64,000 bases of DNA from NCBI RefSeq assembly GCF_900182645.1, contig NZ_FXTA01000004.1:186001-250000 (forward strand), given 5' to 3'. The DNA is from Flavobacterium resistens (GTDB lineage: Bacteria; Bacteroidota; Bacteroidia; Flavobacteriales; Flavobacteriaceae). The notes beneath the pieces were generated by a model that had not been told where the DNA came from, made no database searches, and worked only from the letters and a program-made list of their open reading frames with translations. This document shows positions 34,029 through 42,946 of this stretch, in pieces (the stretch's first letter is position 1; each line of letters opens with the position of its first letter). Position numbers and translations under genes: made by a program.

Positions 34029-36518
34029 ATGAAGAATGAAAGAAAATATCTAAGCGGTAGCCTGACATTATTAATGCTGGCAGTAATTACATTATTCAGT
34101 TCATGCAAGAAAAACGAAGAGGCCTTCAGCAGCCGAAAAGTTTCTTTTAATTCTGATTGGAGTTTTCACCTCAATGACAGCATCGTTGATAAAGATACTA
34201 TTGGCGCTTCAACAAAATGGAGAACTTTAAATGTTCCTCACGATTGGAGTATCGAAGGAAAATTTGATGAGAAAAGCCCGGCCGGATATGGCGGCGGTTC
34301 TTTAAACGGTGGTTTAGGCTGGTACAAAAAAACATTTAAAGTTGCGGCAGAAGACAGTACAAAAGTAACTTCAATCACTTTTGATGGCGTTTACAAAAAC
34401 AGCGAAGTTTGGGTAAACGGGCATTATTTAGGAAAACGTCCAAATGGATATATTGGATTTCAATATCAAATATCTCAATATTTAAATTATGGAGAAAAAG
34501 AAAATGAAATAATTGTAAAAGTTGACAATTCAAAACAGCCAAACTCACGCTGGTATTCGGGTTCAGGAATTTTTAGAAATGTCTGGTTAGAAACTACAGA
34601 TAAACTGCACGTTGCACAATGGGGAACTTATGTGACAACGCCAAAAGTTACGGCTGAAAAAGCTTCAGTAAATTTTGAAACTACAATTCAAAATCAGAAT
34701 TCAGATTCAAAAAAAGCAATTGTAACAACGACAATTTATAAAGAAGATACAAAAGTAACATCGGTTACTCAAAATATAACAATTGCTGCTAATGCAAATC
34801 AAACTTTGAAACAATCGGCTGAAGTTGAAAGTCCAATTTTATGGTCAGATGAAAAACCGGAATTGTACACGGCAGTTACGGAAATTTCGCTTGACGATAA
34901 AATTGTAGATCAATACAAAACCAATTTCGGAATCAGAGATTTTAAATTTGATTTGGATAAAGGTTTTCTTTTAAACGGAAAACAGGTTAAAATAAAAGGA
35001 GTTTGCATGCACCACGATCTAGGTCCGTTAGGTTCGGCAATCAATACACGCGCAATCGAACGTCAGTTAGAAATTCTGAAAGAAATGGGCGTAAACGGAA
35101 TCAGAACTTCTCATAATCCTCCTGCTCCAGAACTTTTAGATTTGTGCGATAAAATGGGTTTCATTGTAATGGATGAAGCTTTTGATATGTGGAAACAAAG
35201 TAAAACCAAATACGATTACGGAAATGATTGGGATAGATGGCACAAACAAGATTTAACAGACCAATTGCTTCGCGATCGTAATCATGCAAGTATTTTTATT
35301 TGGAGTATCGGAAATGAAATTCCACAGCAATGGGATGAAAGTGGAGTGAAAATCGCAAAAGAATTGGCCGCGATTGTACGTCAATATGATAAAACCCGAC
35401 CACTTACACAAGCGATGAATCCGCCTGTAAACATGAATATTGATGACGTAACGCTTCAATTCGAAAAGAAAAATGTTCAAGTTAATCCAATTGCGGCCTC
35501 CGGGATTTTGGATTTGATTGGTTATAATTATGCACATCAGACTTACGAACATCACAAAGAAAATTTCCCAAAAACACCTTTCATAGCAACAGAAACAACC
35601 TCAGGATTAGAAACTCGCGGTTATTATGACAATGTTTCTGATGTTGTAAAAAAATGGCCAGTTCGTTGGGATCTTAAATTTACTGATGGAAATCCTGGAA
35701 ATACAGTTTCTGCTTACGATCAGGTTCAGGCGCCTTGGGGTTCTACACATGAAGCAACTTGGAAAGTGATTAAAAAACACGATTATCTTTCTGGAATGTA
35801 CATCTGGACAGGTTTTGACTATATCGGAGAACCAACTCCATACGAATGGCCATCGGTGAGTTCGTATTTCGGAATTGTGGATTTAGCCGGTTTCCCAAAA
35901 GATGTTTATTATATGTACCAAAGTGAATGGACAGACAAAACGGTTCTGCACATTTTCCCGCATTGGAACTGGAAAGCCGGACAAACTGTGGATGTTTGGG
36001 CTTACTACAATAAAGCGGATGAGGTTGAACTTTTCTTAAACGGAAAATCTGTCGGAATCAGAAGCAAAAAAGGTGATGATTTGCACGTCATGTGGAGAAT
36101 TCCTTTTCAGGCGGGAACGTTAAAAGCGGTTTCTCGTAAAAACGGAAAAACAGTTTTGGAAACCGAAATCAAAACAGCCGGAAATCCTGATAATTTAAAA
36201 TTGACAGCAGACAGAAGCACAATCAAAGCCGACGGAAATGATTTATCATTTGTTACCGTAGATATTTTGGATGCCAACGGAATTTTAGCGCCAAATGCTA
36301 ACAACGAAATCAATTTCTCTTTAAAAGGAAACGGAAAAATAGTAGGCGTTTGCAGCGGAGATCCGGTAAGTCATGAATCGTACAAAGGTTCAAAACATAC
36401 AGCTCTTAACGGAAAATGTCTGGTAATTGTTCAATCGGATACAAAATCAGGAAGATTAGAATTGACCGCTAAAGCGAATGGATTAAAATCAGCAACAATT
36501 GTAATAACAACAGAATAA
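34029..36518 (+). CDS. GH2 family beta-galactosidase-like lipoprotein
   Basis: This 829-aa enzyme is predicted to remove beta-galactose from xyloglucan side chains. It has an N-terminal lipoprotein signal (FSSC at residues 23-26), a sugar-binding jelly roll (VSFNSDWSFHLND ... YSGSGIFRNVWL), an Ig-like domain and a TIM barrel. The acid/base is E430 in IWSIGNE and the nucleophile is E522 in FIATET. C-terminal DUF4982-like and Big/invasin-like domains follow (SVSSYFGIVDLAGFPKDVYYMY; LTADRSTIKADGNDLSFVTV). GH2 also contains beta-mannosidases, beta-glucuronidases and arabinosidases, so beta-galactosidase is inferred from architecture and locus. It lies 16 bp before the GH31 gene. Confidence 0.9.
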   Translation: MKNERKYLSGSLTLLMLAVITLFSSCKKNEEAFSSRKVSFNSDWSFHLNDSIVDKDTIGASTKWRTLNVPHDWSIEGKFDEKSPAGYGGGSLNGGLGWYKKTFKVAAEDSTKVTSITFDGVYKNSEVWVNGHYLGKRPNGYIGFQYQISQYLNYGEKENEIIVKVDNSKQPNSRWYSGSGIFRNVWLETTDKLHVAQWGTYVTTPKVTAEKASVNFETTIQNQNSDSKKAIVTTTIYKEDTKVTSVTQNITIAANANQTLKQSAEVESPILWSDEKPELYTAVTEISLDDKIVDQYKTNFGIRDFKFDLDKGFLLNGKQVKIKGVCMHHDLGPLGSAINTRAIERQLEILKEMGVNGIRTSHNPPAPELLDLCDKMGFIVMDEAFDMWKQSKTKYDYGNDWDRWHKQDLTDQLLRDRNHASIFIWSIGNEIPQQWDESGVKIAKELAAIVRQYDKTRPLTQAMNPPVNMNIDDVTLQFEKKNVQVNPIAASGILDLIGYNYAHQTYEHHKENFPKTPFIATETTSGLETRGYYDNVSDVVKKWPVRWDLKFTDGNPGNTVSAYDQVQAPWGSTHEATWKVIKKHDYLSGMYIWTGFDYIGEPTPYEWPSVSSYFGIVDLAGFPKDVYYMYQSEWTDKTVLHIFPHWNWKAGQTVDVWAYYNKADEVELFLNGKSVGIRSKKGDDLHVMWRIPFQAGTLKAVSRKNGKTVLETEIKTAGNPDNLKLTADRSTIKADGNDLSFVTVDILDANGILAPNANNEINFSLKGNGKIVGVCSGDPVSHESYKGSKHTALNGKCLVIVQSDTKSGRLELTAKANGLKSATIVITTE

Positions 36519-36533
36519 AAAAATAAAAACACA

Positions 36534-38927
36534 ATGAAAAAAATACAAATAGCTTCCTTGTCTCTTTTTGCAAGTTTGCTGCTGACGCCAAAAGCATCGG
36601 CACAAATCCAAAATGCAGATGTTTTAAATGCTCCGATAGATATCAGTAAAGATTTTCAGAATTACCTGAACACTTTTTATTTTGCTGATGAATTGACAAA
36701 TTTTGATCCTGCAACCGGAAAAGGAACTATAAAGTATTTGAGATACAATTATAAAACGCGTCAGGCTTTCAACAACATGATGATGAAACCGGATACGGAA
36801 AAACCAAATGAATTCCCAACAACAGAATACGAAGTTTCGCCTGAATTGCCTTTCCAGATTCAGTTTGTTTCAGACAGAACAATCCGTATCAAAACGACTT
36901 CCGGACCGCAATTTCATCCTGAAAAGGAATCTTTAATGCTGATTAACGGCGTTGCGCCAAATCATCCGGAATTATGGAAATATTCTAAAATTGAAGGTGG
37001 TCACAGTTACACCAGCAAACATGGAAGAGTTGAAATTTTGACCAAACCATGGCACGTAAAAATCTACGATGAGAACGGAAAATTGTTGACAAGCACACTT
37101 CACGATTCTGATTTTAAAAATACTTATACGCCAACACTTCCGTTCTCGTATGTTCGCAGAAACAGCGATTATTCAAGAAGTATGGGCGCTGCTTTCAGCT
37201 TAGAACCAGATGAAAAAATATTTGGTTGTGGAGAATCTTTCACACAATTCAACAAACGCGGTCAAAAAGTAGTTTTATGGACCGATGATGCAAACGGAAT
37301 TCAGAATGAAACCATGTACAAACCGGTTCCGTTTTATATGAGTAGCCGTGGTTACGGGGTTTTCATGCATCATTCAACTCCAATTACAGTTGATTTTGGA
37401 AGATATTTTGGAAGTGCTAACGAAATGTACATTGGTGATGACGAAGCCGATTTATTTTTCTTCATCGGTGAACCAAAAGACGTTTTAGATCAATACACAG
37501 ATTTAACCGGAAAAGCTGCCATGCCACCGCTTTGGTCTTTCGGATTCTGGATGAGCCGAATCACTTATTTCTCTGAAAAAGAAGGAAGAGATGTAGCAAG
37601 AGATTTACGCAAATACAAAATCCCAACCGATGTTATTCATTTTGACACGGGCTGGTTTGATGTAGATTGGAGAAACAATTATGAATTTGCAAAATCTCGT
37701 TTTCCAGACGCTACAAAAATGATGTTTGATTTGAAAGAAGACGGCTTCCATGTATGTCTTTGGCAATTGCCTTATTTTACTCCAAAGAATACTTTGTTCC
37801 CTGAAATCATGGACAAAAATTTAGCGGTTAGAGACAGAAAAGGAAATCTTCCTTACGAAGATGCAGTTTTAGATTTTTCAAATCCTGAAACGGTTACTTG
37901 GTACCAAGGAAAACTAAAGAAATTATTTGACGAAGGAGTTTCTGTTTTCAAAGTTGATTTTGGAGAAGCCGCACCGCCAGACGGAATTTACCATTCTGGA
38001 AGAACTGGTTTTTACGAACATAATTTATATCCTTTAAGATACAATAAGGCTGTAGCCGAAATTACGCAAAAAGAAAAAGGTTATACTTTAATTTGGGCAA
38101 GAAGTACTTGGGCAGGATCGCAGCGTTATCCATTACACTGGGGTGGAGATGCTGAAACTTCAAACGGTGCAATGTCTGCAGAATTACGAGGCGGACTTTC
38201 ATTAGGCCTAAGTGGATTCAGTTTCTGGAGTCATGATGTTGGAGGATTTGCTACAAAATCACCTGAGAATTTATACAGAAGATGGGCGCCTTTCGGAATG
38301 TTCACTTCTCACGTAAGAAGCCACGGTGAGCCTCCGCGCGAACCTTGGTTGTACAGCAAAGATTTCTTGGAAGGTTTCAGAAAAGTAGATAATATGCGTT
38401 ATGAATTAATGCCGTATATCTACGCTCAGGCGAAAGAAAGTTCTCAAAAAGGTTTGCCAATGATGCGTGCTTTATTCGTAGAATATCCAAATGATCCGGG
38501 AGCTTGGTTAGTAGACAATGAATATTTATTTGGTTCAAGCATTTTGGTTGCACCACTTTTTGAAGAAGTTACAGAAAGAGACGTTTATCTTCCGGAAGGA
38601 ACATGGATCGATTATCAAACTAAAAAAGTATACCAATCTGGATGGCATAAAATTAAAGCTGGCGAAGTGCCAATAGTGGTTTTAGTAAAAGATGGAACTG
38701 CAATTCCACATATCGCTTTAGCGCAATCCACAAAAGATATGGATTGGAGTAAATTGACGTTGAAAGTTTACGCCAGCGACAAAACCACTTCGGCGACAGC
38801 CAAAGTATTTTTACCAGAAGGAGATAAAGTACAAGAAATAAAAGTGACCAAAAACGGAAACAATTTTGATGTCGCTTCAAATCCATTAAATGGAAAAACC
38901 ACTTTTAAAACGGAGTGGGTAAAATAA
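36534..38927 (+). CDS. GH31 alpha-xylosidase
   Basis: This 797-aa exported enzyme has a signal peptide (MKKIQIASLSLFASLLL to ASAQ). The GH31 barrel carries the nucleophile D475 in VFKVDFGE and the acid/base D539 in HWGGDAETS, followed by RGGLSLGLSGFSFWSHDVGGF. The KxDFGE form and the HWGGD context match YicI-type alpha-xylosidases rather than alpha-glucosidases, which usually have WxDMNE. This makes removal of alpha-1,6-xylose from xyloglucan oligosaccharides the likely reaction. GFWMSRITYFSE upstream is another YicI-like motif. A beta-sandwich end follows the barrel (ERDVYLPEGTWIDYQT). It is the best single marker for the PUL substrate, and a TIR-bearing repeat follows it. Confidence 0.93.
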   Translation: MKKIQIASLSLFASLLLTPKASAQIQNADVLNAPIDISKDFQNYLNTFYFADELTNFDPATGKGTIKYLRYNYKTRQAFNNMMMKPDTEKPNEFPTTEYEVSPELPFQIQFVSDRTIRIKTTSGPQFHPEKESLMLINGVAPNHPELWKYSKIEGGHSYTSKHGRVEILTKPWHVKIYDENGKLLTSTLHDSDFKNTYTPTLPFSYVRRNSDYSRSMGAAFSLEPDEKIFGCGESFTQFNKRGQKVVLWTDDANGIQNETMYKPVPFYMSSRGYGVFMHHSTPITVDFGRYFGSANEMYIGDDEADLFFFIGEPKDVLDQYTDLTGKAAMPPLWSFGFWMSRITYFSEKEGRDVARDLRKYKIPTDVIHFDTGWFDVDWRNNYEFAKSRFPDATKMMFDLKEDGFHVCLWQLPYFTPKNTLFPEIMDKNLAVRDRKGNLPYEDAVLDFSNPETVTWYQGKLKKLFDEGVSVFKVDFGEAAPPDGIYHSGRTGFYEHNLYPLRYNKAVAEITQKEKGYTLIWARSTWAGSQRYPLHWGGDAETSNGAMSAELRGGLSLGLSGFSFWSHDVGGFATKSPENLYRRWAPFGMFTSHVRSHGEPPREPWLYSKDFLEGFRKVDNMRYELMPYIYAQAKESSQKGLPMMRALFVEYPNDPGAWLVDNEYLFGSSILVAPLFEEVTERDVYLPEGTWIDYQTKKVYQSGWHKIKAGEVPIVVLVKDGTAIPHIALAQSTKDMDWSKLTLKVYASDKTTSATAKVFLPEGDKVQEIKVTKNGNNFDVASNPLNGKTTFKTEWVK

Positions 38928-38937
38928 ATTACGTGAG

Positions 38938-39089
38938 TTTTTTTAACACATAGAAACATAGGTTTTTTATTCTTGAAAAGTAGACAAAAAAGAAACTCGT
39001 TTCTTAACATATAGTTACTATGTGTATTTGTGTAAGTGAAACGCCTTTTTATAAGTTTAGTAAAGCTATGTTTCTATGTGTTAAAAAAA
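38938..39089. repeat. TIR-flanked intergenic element, copy 1
   Basis: This 152-bp element has perfect 24-bp terminal inverted repeats (38938-38961 and 39066-39089). The inner word AAGTGAAACGCCTTTT (39034-39049) occurs as its exact complement in the second copy at 51643-51781, which lies in the opposite orientation. It contains no ORF. It lies in the gap between GH31 and GH97. Confidence 0.8.
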
Positions 39090-39128
39090 ATCACAGACAA
39101 TATTAAAAATAAGTTTTTGTTGAGTTTT

Positions 39129-39162
39129 TAAATCGGGCGGAAGCCTAAATTCGTCCGATTTA
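39129..39162 (+). other. Hairpin upstream of the GH97 gene
   Basis: An 11-bp stem with one G-T pair (39129-39139 with 39152-39162, TAAATCGGGCG core) lies 26 bp before the GH97 ATG. It could act as a terminator for upstream transcripts or as a leader structure. Confidence 0.6.
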
Positions 39163-39187
39163 TTAAAAATGAATTAAGAAAAATATC

Positions 39188-41194
39188 ATGAAAAAACATC
39201 TGATTCTTCCTGCCTTATTACTTTCAATTTCGATTGGATACAGCCAGAAAAATAAAAATGCATACGAACTGGCTTCGCCAAACGGACAAAATAAAATCAA
39301 ATTTGAGTTAGTAAAAAATGCTCCTAAATATGCAGTTTCTCACGGAAAGACAGAAGTAATTTCTCCGTCTGATATGGGATTTGTATTGAAAGGAAACGAA
39401 GACTTAAGTTCAAACTTTGAAATAAAAGGAGCTAAAACTTCTTCTTTTGATGAAACTTGGGAACAAGTTTGGGGAGAAAAGAAAAATATCAGAAATCATT
39501 ACAATCAGCTTTCAGTTCAATTACAGCAAAAAAGCGGTAATAAACGAAAACTTGAAATTCAGTTTCGTGCTTTCGATGACGGAGTTGCCTTCCGATATGT
39601 TTATCCAAAACAAAATGTAAAAGATAGTATTTTCATTATGGATGAAAAAACAACTTTTAATTTAAAAGAAGATGGAAAAGCATGGTGGATTCCAGCAAAC
39701 AGAGAAAATCGCGACGAATATCTTTTTAAAGATGCGCCGGTAAGTACTTTGGATACGGTTTTGACTCCGCTAACAATCGAAAGCAAAAGCGGTTTGGCTT
39801 TGAGTTTTCATGAAGCAAATTTGGTTGATTTTGCCAGTATGACTTTGGTAAACAATAAAGGAACCGAATTAAAATCGGATTTAGTGCCGTGGGCTGATGG
39901 TATAAAAGTTCGTGTAAAAGATACTTTCACATCTTCTTGGAGAACCATTCAAATTGGAGAAAATCCAGGCGAATTGATTACTTCTTATTTGGTTTTAAAC
40001 TTAAATGAACCAAACAAATTAAAAAACACAAACAGTTATTTCAGACCTTATAAATATTTAGGAATTTGGTGGGGAATGCATATCGGGAAATATACATTTT
40101 GGGAAAGCGATAAACAAGGCGCAACAACCAAACACGCTGAAGAATACATTGATTTTACTGCGAAAGAAGGTTTCCATCATTTATTGATTGAAGGCTGGAA
40201 CAAAGGCTGGACTCCGGGTTGGTATGAAAACCGTATGCACATGTTCAGCTTCACAAAAAGCGCAGACAATTTTGACTTAGAAAAAGTCGTAGAATATGGA
40301 AAGAAAAATAATGTAGAACTTATTGGCTACCACGAAACAGGCTCCAACTTAATTAACTATTTAAAAGAAGTTGATGAAGGTTTTGCTTTATACAAAAAAA
40401 TGGGAATTCATACGGTAAAAATTGGTCACGTAGGTTCTAAATTAAATATGAAACAAATGCACTTTGGGCAGTTTGGGGTAAACTATTTCAGATATATTTT
40501 AGAAAAAGCGGCTCAATATGATTTGGCGGTTTTATATCATGAATCGATAAAAGATACAGGAGAAAGAAGAACTTTTCCGAACATGGTTTCAAGAGAAGCC
40601 GCGCGCGGACAAGAATATAACGCTTGGAGCGAAGGAAATCCGCCAAATCATTTGACGATTATTCCGTTTACAAGATTGCTTTCTGGTCCAATGGATTTCA
40701 CACCTGGAATTTTTGATGTTGAGGTAAAACAAGGTTATCCGGGAAAAAGAATTCAAGGAACAGTTGGTCAGCAATTGGCATTATATGTAACGATTTATGC
40801 ACCAATTCAAATGTTGGCCGATCTTCCGGAAAACTACGAAGGAAAACCTGCTTTACAATTCTTAAAAGATGTTCCGACAGATTGGGAAGACACTAAAATC
40901 TTAGAAGGAAAAATTGGTGAATACATTACAACAGCAAGAAAAGACAGAAACAGCGCCAATTGGTATTTAGGAACTTTGACCAATGAAAAACCAAGAAATG
41001 TAGAAGTTTCATTATCATTCTTAGATCCAAACGCAACTTACGAAGCACAGATTTATGTAGATGCCGAAGGAACAGATCAAACGCACAATCCAGAAGCAGT
41101 GGCAATTTCGAAAAAAACAGTAAAAGCTTCAGATAAATTACAATTGAAATTAGGTGGAGCTGGCGGTGGAGCAGTGAGATTTAAAAAATTGTAA
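39188..41194 (+). CDS. GH97 family alpha-glycosidase
   Basis: This 668-aa exported enzyme has a signal peptide (MKKHLILPALLLSISIGYSQ), a GH97 N-terminal domain (about residues 25-280), a barrel (RPYKYLGIWWGMHIG to MLADLPENYEG) and a C-terminal sandwich. Visible landmarks are YHESIKDTG (E452), LLSGPMDFTPGIFD and KIGHVGS. In retaining GH97 alpha-galactosidases, as I recall, the last segment carries an Asp nucleophile, but Gly is present here. This favours the inverting, SusB-like alpha-glucosidase group. However, Asp replaces the usual Glu in PGIFE. The substrate within a xyloglucan locus is therefore unclear, as ordinary xyloglucan has no alpha-glucose or alpha-D-galactose. Confidence 0.9.
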   Translation: MKKHLILPALLLSISIGYSQKNKNAYELASPNGQNKIKFELVKNAPKYAVSHGKTEVISPSDMGFVLKGNEDLSSNFEIKGAKTSSFDETWEQVWGEKKNIRNHYNQLSVQLQQKSGNKRKLEIQFRAFDDGVAFRYVYPKQNVKDSIFIMDEKTTFNLKEDGKAWWIPANRENRDEYLFKDAPVSTLDTVLTPLTIESKSGLALSFHEANLVDFASMTLVNNKGTELKSDLVPWADGIKVRVKDTFTSSWRTIQIGENPGELITSYLVLNLNEPNKLKNTNSYFRPYKYLGIWWGMHIGKYTFWESDKQGATTKHAEEYIDFTAKEGFHHLLIEGWNKGWTPGWYENRMHMFSFTKSADNFDLEKVVEYGKKNNVELIGYHETGSNLINYLKEVDEGFALYKKMGIHTVKIGHVGSKLNMKQMHFGQFGVNYFRYILEKAAQYDLAVLYHESIKDTGERRTFPNMVSREAARGQEYNAWSEGNPPNHLTIIPFTRLLSGPMDFTPGIFDVEVKQGYPGKRIQGTVGQQLALYVTIYAPIQMLADLPENYEGKPALQFLKDVPTDWEDTKILEGKIGEYITTARKDRNSANWYLGTLTNEKPRNVEVSLSFLDPNATYEAQIYVDAEGTDQTHNPEAVAISKKTVKASDKLQLKLGGAGGGAVRFKKL

Positions 41195-41230
41195 TTTGAG
41201 TTAGAAGTTAAATATTAGAAGTAAAAAGTT

Positions 41231-41264
41231 AAACCCGACAGGTTTTAAAAATCTTGTCGGATTT
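41231..41264 (+). repeat. CCCGACA hairpin repeat, copy 1
   Basis: AAACCCGACA (41231-41240) pairs with TGTCGGATTT (41255-41264). A near-identical hairpin occurs at 51590-51622. It lies in the GH97-GH39 gap and has terminator-like form. Confidence 0.7.
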
Positions 41265-41287
41265 GGTAACGAAATAAACATTTTCAG

Positions 41288-42859
41288 ATGAAAAGAATTT
41301 TAATAGTGCTAGTTTTAATTCATTCAATCCATATCATTGGACAAAACAATAATGCTGAAAATCGAACCATAAAAGTTGATTACAAAAAAGAAGCAGGAAA
41401 ATTAAATACCATGTTTAAAGAATGCATCGGCGCTGGTAGAGCAAACGAGGGTCTTCGAGCAGATTGGCAACAGCAATTGGCATTGGTTAAAAAAGAATGC
41501 GATTTTAAATATATTAGATTTCATGGTTTATTGTCTGATGATATGGCCGTTTACCGCGAAGATTCAAAAGGAAATCCGGAATATAATTATCAATACGTCG
41601 ATGTTTTGTTCGATTATATTGTGAGTCTGAAAATGAAACCATTTGTAGAATTAGGTTTTATGCCGAATGCTTTGGCAAGTGGAAAAGAAACTATTTTTTG
41701 GTGGAAAGGAAATGTAACACCTCCGAAAGATTATAAAAAATGGGAAGATTTAGTTCGAAATTTGACTCAGCATTTTAAGGAACGTTACGGCGATGAAGAA
41801 GTAAAATCATGGTATTTTGAAGTTTGGAATGAACCGAATTTATCGCCAGGTTTTTGGACAGGAACTCAAGCAGAATATTTTAAATTATACGATTATGCGG
41901 CTCGTGGCATAAAAGCGGTGAATCCTGCGTACAAAGTTGGTGGACCAGCGACAGCAGGTTCAGGCTGGGTTTCGGAAACTATTGATTTTTGTGCTAAAAA
42001 TAATGTTCCGATAGATTTTGTTTCGACACATACTTACGGAGTAAAACAAGGATATTTGGATGAATTTGGAACATCGGGAACGGTTTTGAATCAAGACGAA
42101 TGGAGTGTAAGTGGCGAAATTATCAATTCTAGAAAACTGATTACCAATTCGGCTAAACCAAATCTAGAATTGCATTATACAGAATGGAGTTCATCATACA
42201 CGCCTGCAGATCCAATTCACGATAGTTATCATTCGGCAGCATATATTCTACAAAAAATAAAACAAGTTGGCAATGCGGTAAACTCTATGTCGTATTGGGT
42301 TTTTACAGATATTTTTGAAGAAGCCGGACCAAGATTTACGCCTTTCCACGGAGGTTTCGGATTATTGAATACGCAGGGAATTAAAAAACCGGCTTATTTC
42401 TCTTATGCTTTTCTGAATAAATTAGGAGAAACAGAACTTCAAAATTCAGATAAAACTTCTTGGACAACAAAAAATGCAAAAGGCGATGTTCAAATTTTGC
42501 TTTGGGATTTTACTAATACACATCCGGGTGATAAAGTTTGGAACCAAATATACTACGTTCAAGATTTGCCATCCAAAGAAAAAGGAAAAGTAAAAATTGA
42601 AGTTGACGGACTTCAAAAAGGAAAATATATTTTAGAGATTTATAAAGTAGGTTACAAAGTTAATGACGCTTACACAGATTATTTAACTTTGAAAAAACCA
42701 AGTCAGTTAACTCGTGAGCAGGTTAATTCGATAAAAGAGAAAAATAACGGCGCACCAATTTCAACAGAAAAAATTACAATTGATGCAAAAGGGAATTTTA
42801 GTAGAGATTTTAAAATCAATGAAAACGATGTTATTTTTCTAAATTTAATTAAACAATAA
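41288..42859 (+). CDS. GH39 family beta-xylosidase-like enzyme
   Basis: This 523-aa exported enzyme has a signal peptide (MKRILIVLVLIHSIHIIGQ). The clan A barrel carries the acid/base E182 in YFEVWNEPN and the nucleophile E299 in LELHYTEWSSSY. Other GH39 landmarks are FKYIRFHGLLSDDM and FVSTHTYG. A C-terminal beta domain starts near GDVQILLWDF. The family includes beta-xylosidases, alpha-L-iduronidases and some arabinose-releasing enzymes. In this locus it may cut beta-xylosyl decorations of xyloglucan (the U side chain) or beta-linked arabinose (T chain); both are inference. It lies between GH97 and GH3. Confidence 0.88.
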   Translation: MKRILIVLVLIHSIHIIGQNNNAENRTIKVDYKKEAGKLNTMFKECIGAGRANEGLRADWQQQLALVKKECDFKYIRFHGLLSDDMAVYREDSKGNPEYNYQYVDVLFDYIVSLKMKPFVELGFMPNALASGKETIFWWKGNVTPPKDYKKWEDLVRNLTQHFKERYGDEEVKSWYFEVWNEPNLSPGFWTGTQAEYFKLYDYAARGIKAVNPAYKVGGPATAGSGWVSETIDFCAKNNVPIDFVSTHTYGVKQGYLDEFGTSGTVLNQDEWSVSGEIINSRKLITNSAKPNLELHYTEWSSSYTPADPIHDSYHSAAYILQKIKQVGNAVNSMSYWVFTDIFEEAGPRFTPFHGGFGLLNTQGIKKPAYFSYAFLNKLGETELQNSDKTSWTTKNAKGDVQILLWDFTNTHPGDKVWNQIYYVQDLPSKEKGKVKIEVDGLQKGKYILEIYKVGYKVNDAYTDYLTLKKPSQLTREQVNSIKEKNNGAPISTEKITIDAKGNFSRDFKINENDVIFLNLIKQ

Positions 42860-42946
42860 AGTAAAAACCACAAACATATATTAACCGAGTTTAAAGAAGT
42901 TGTGTGAGGAACAAAATCTTTGAATCCAAAAAACATCTAACTATCT

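Noticed and set aside
38938..39089. The TIR-flanked element as an intact insertion sequence.
   Set aside because: At ~150 bp with no ORF it cannot encode a transposase; at most it is a non-autonomous element.
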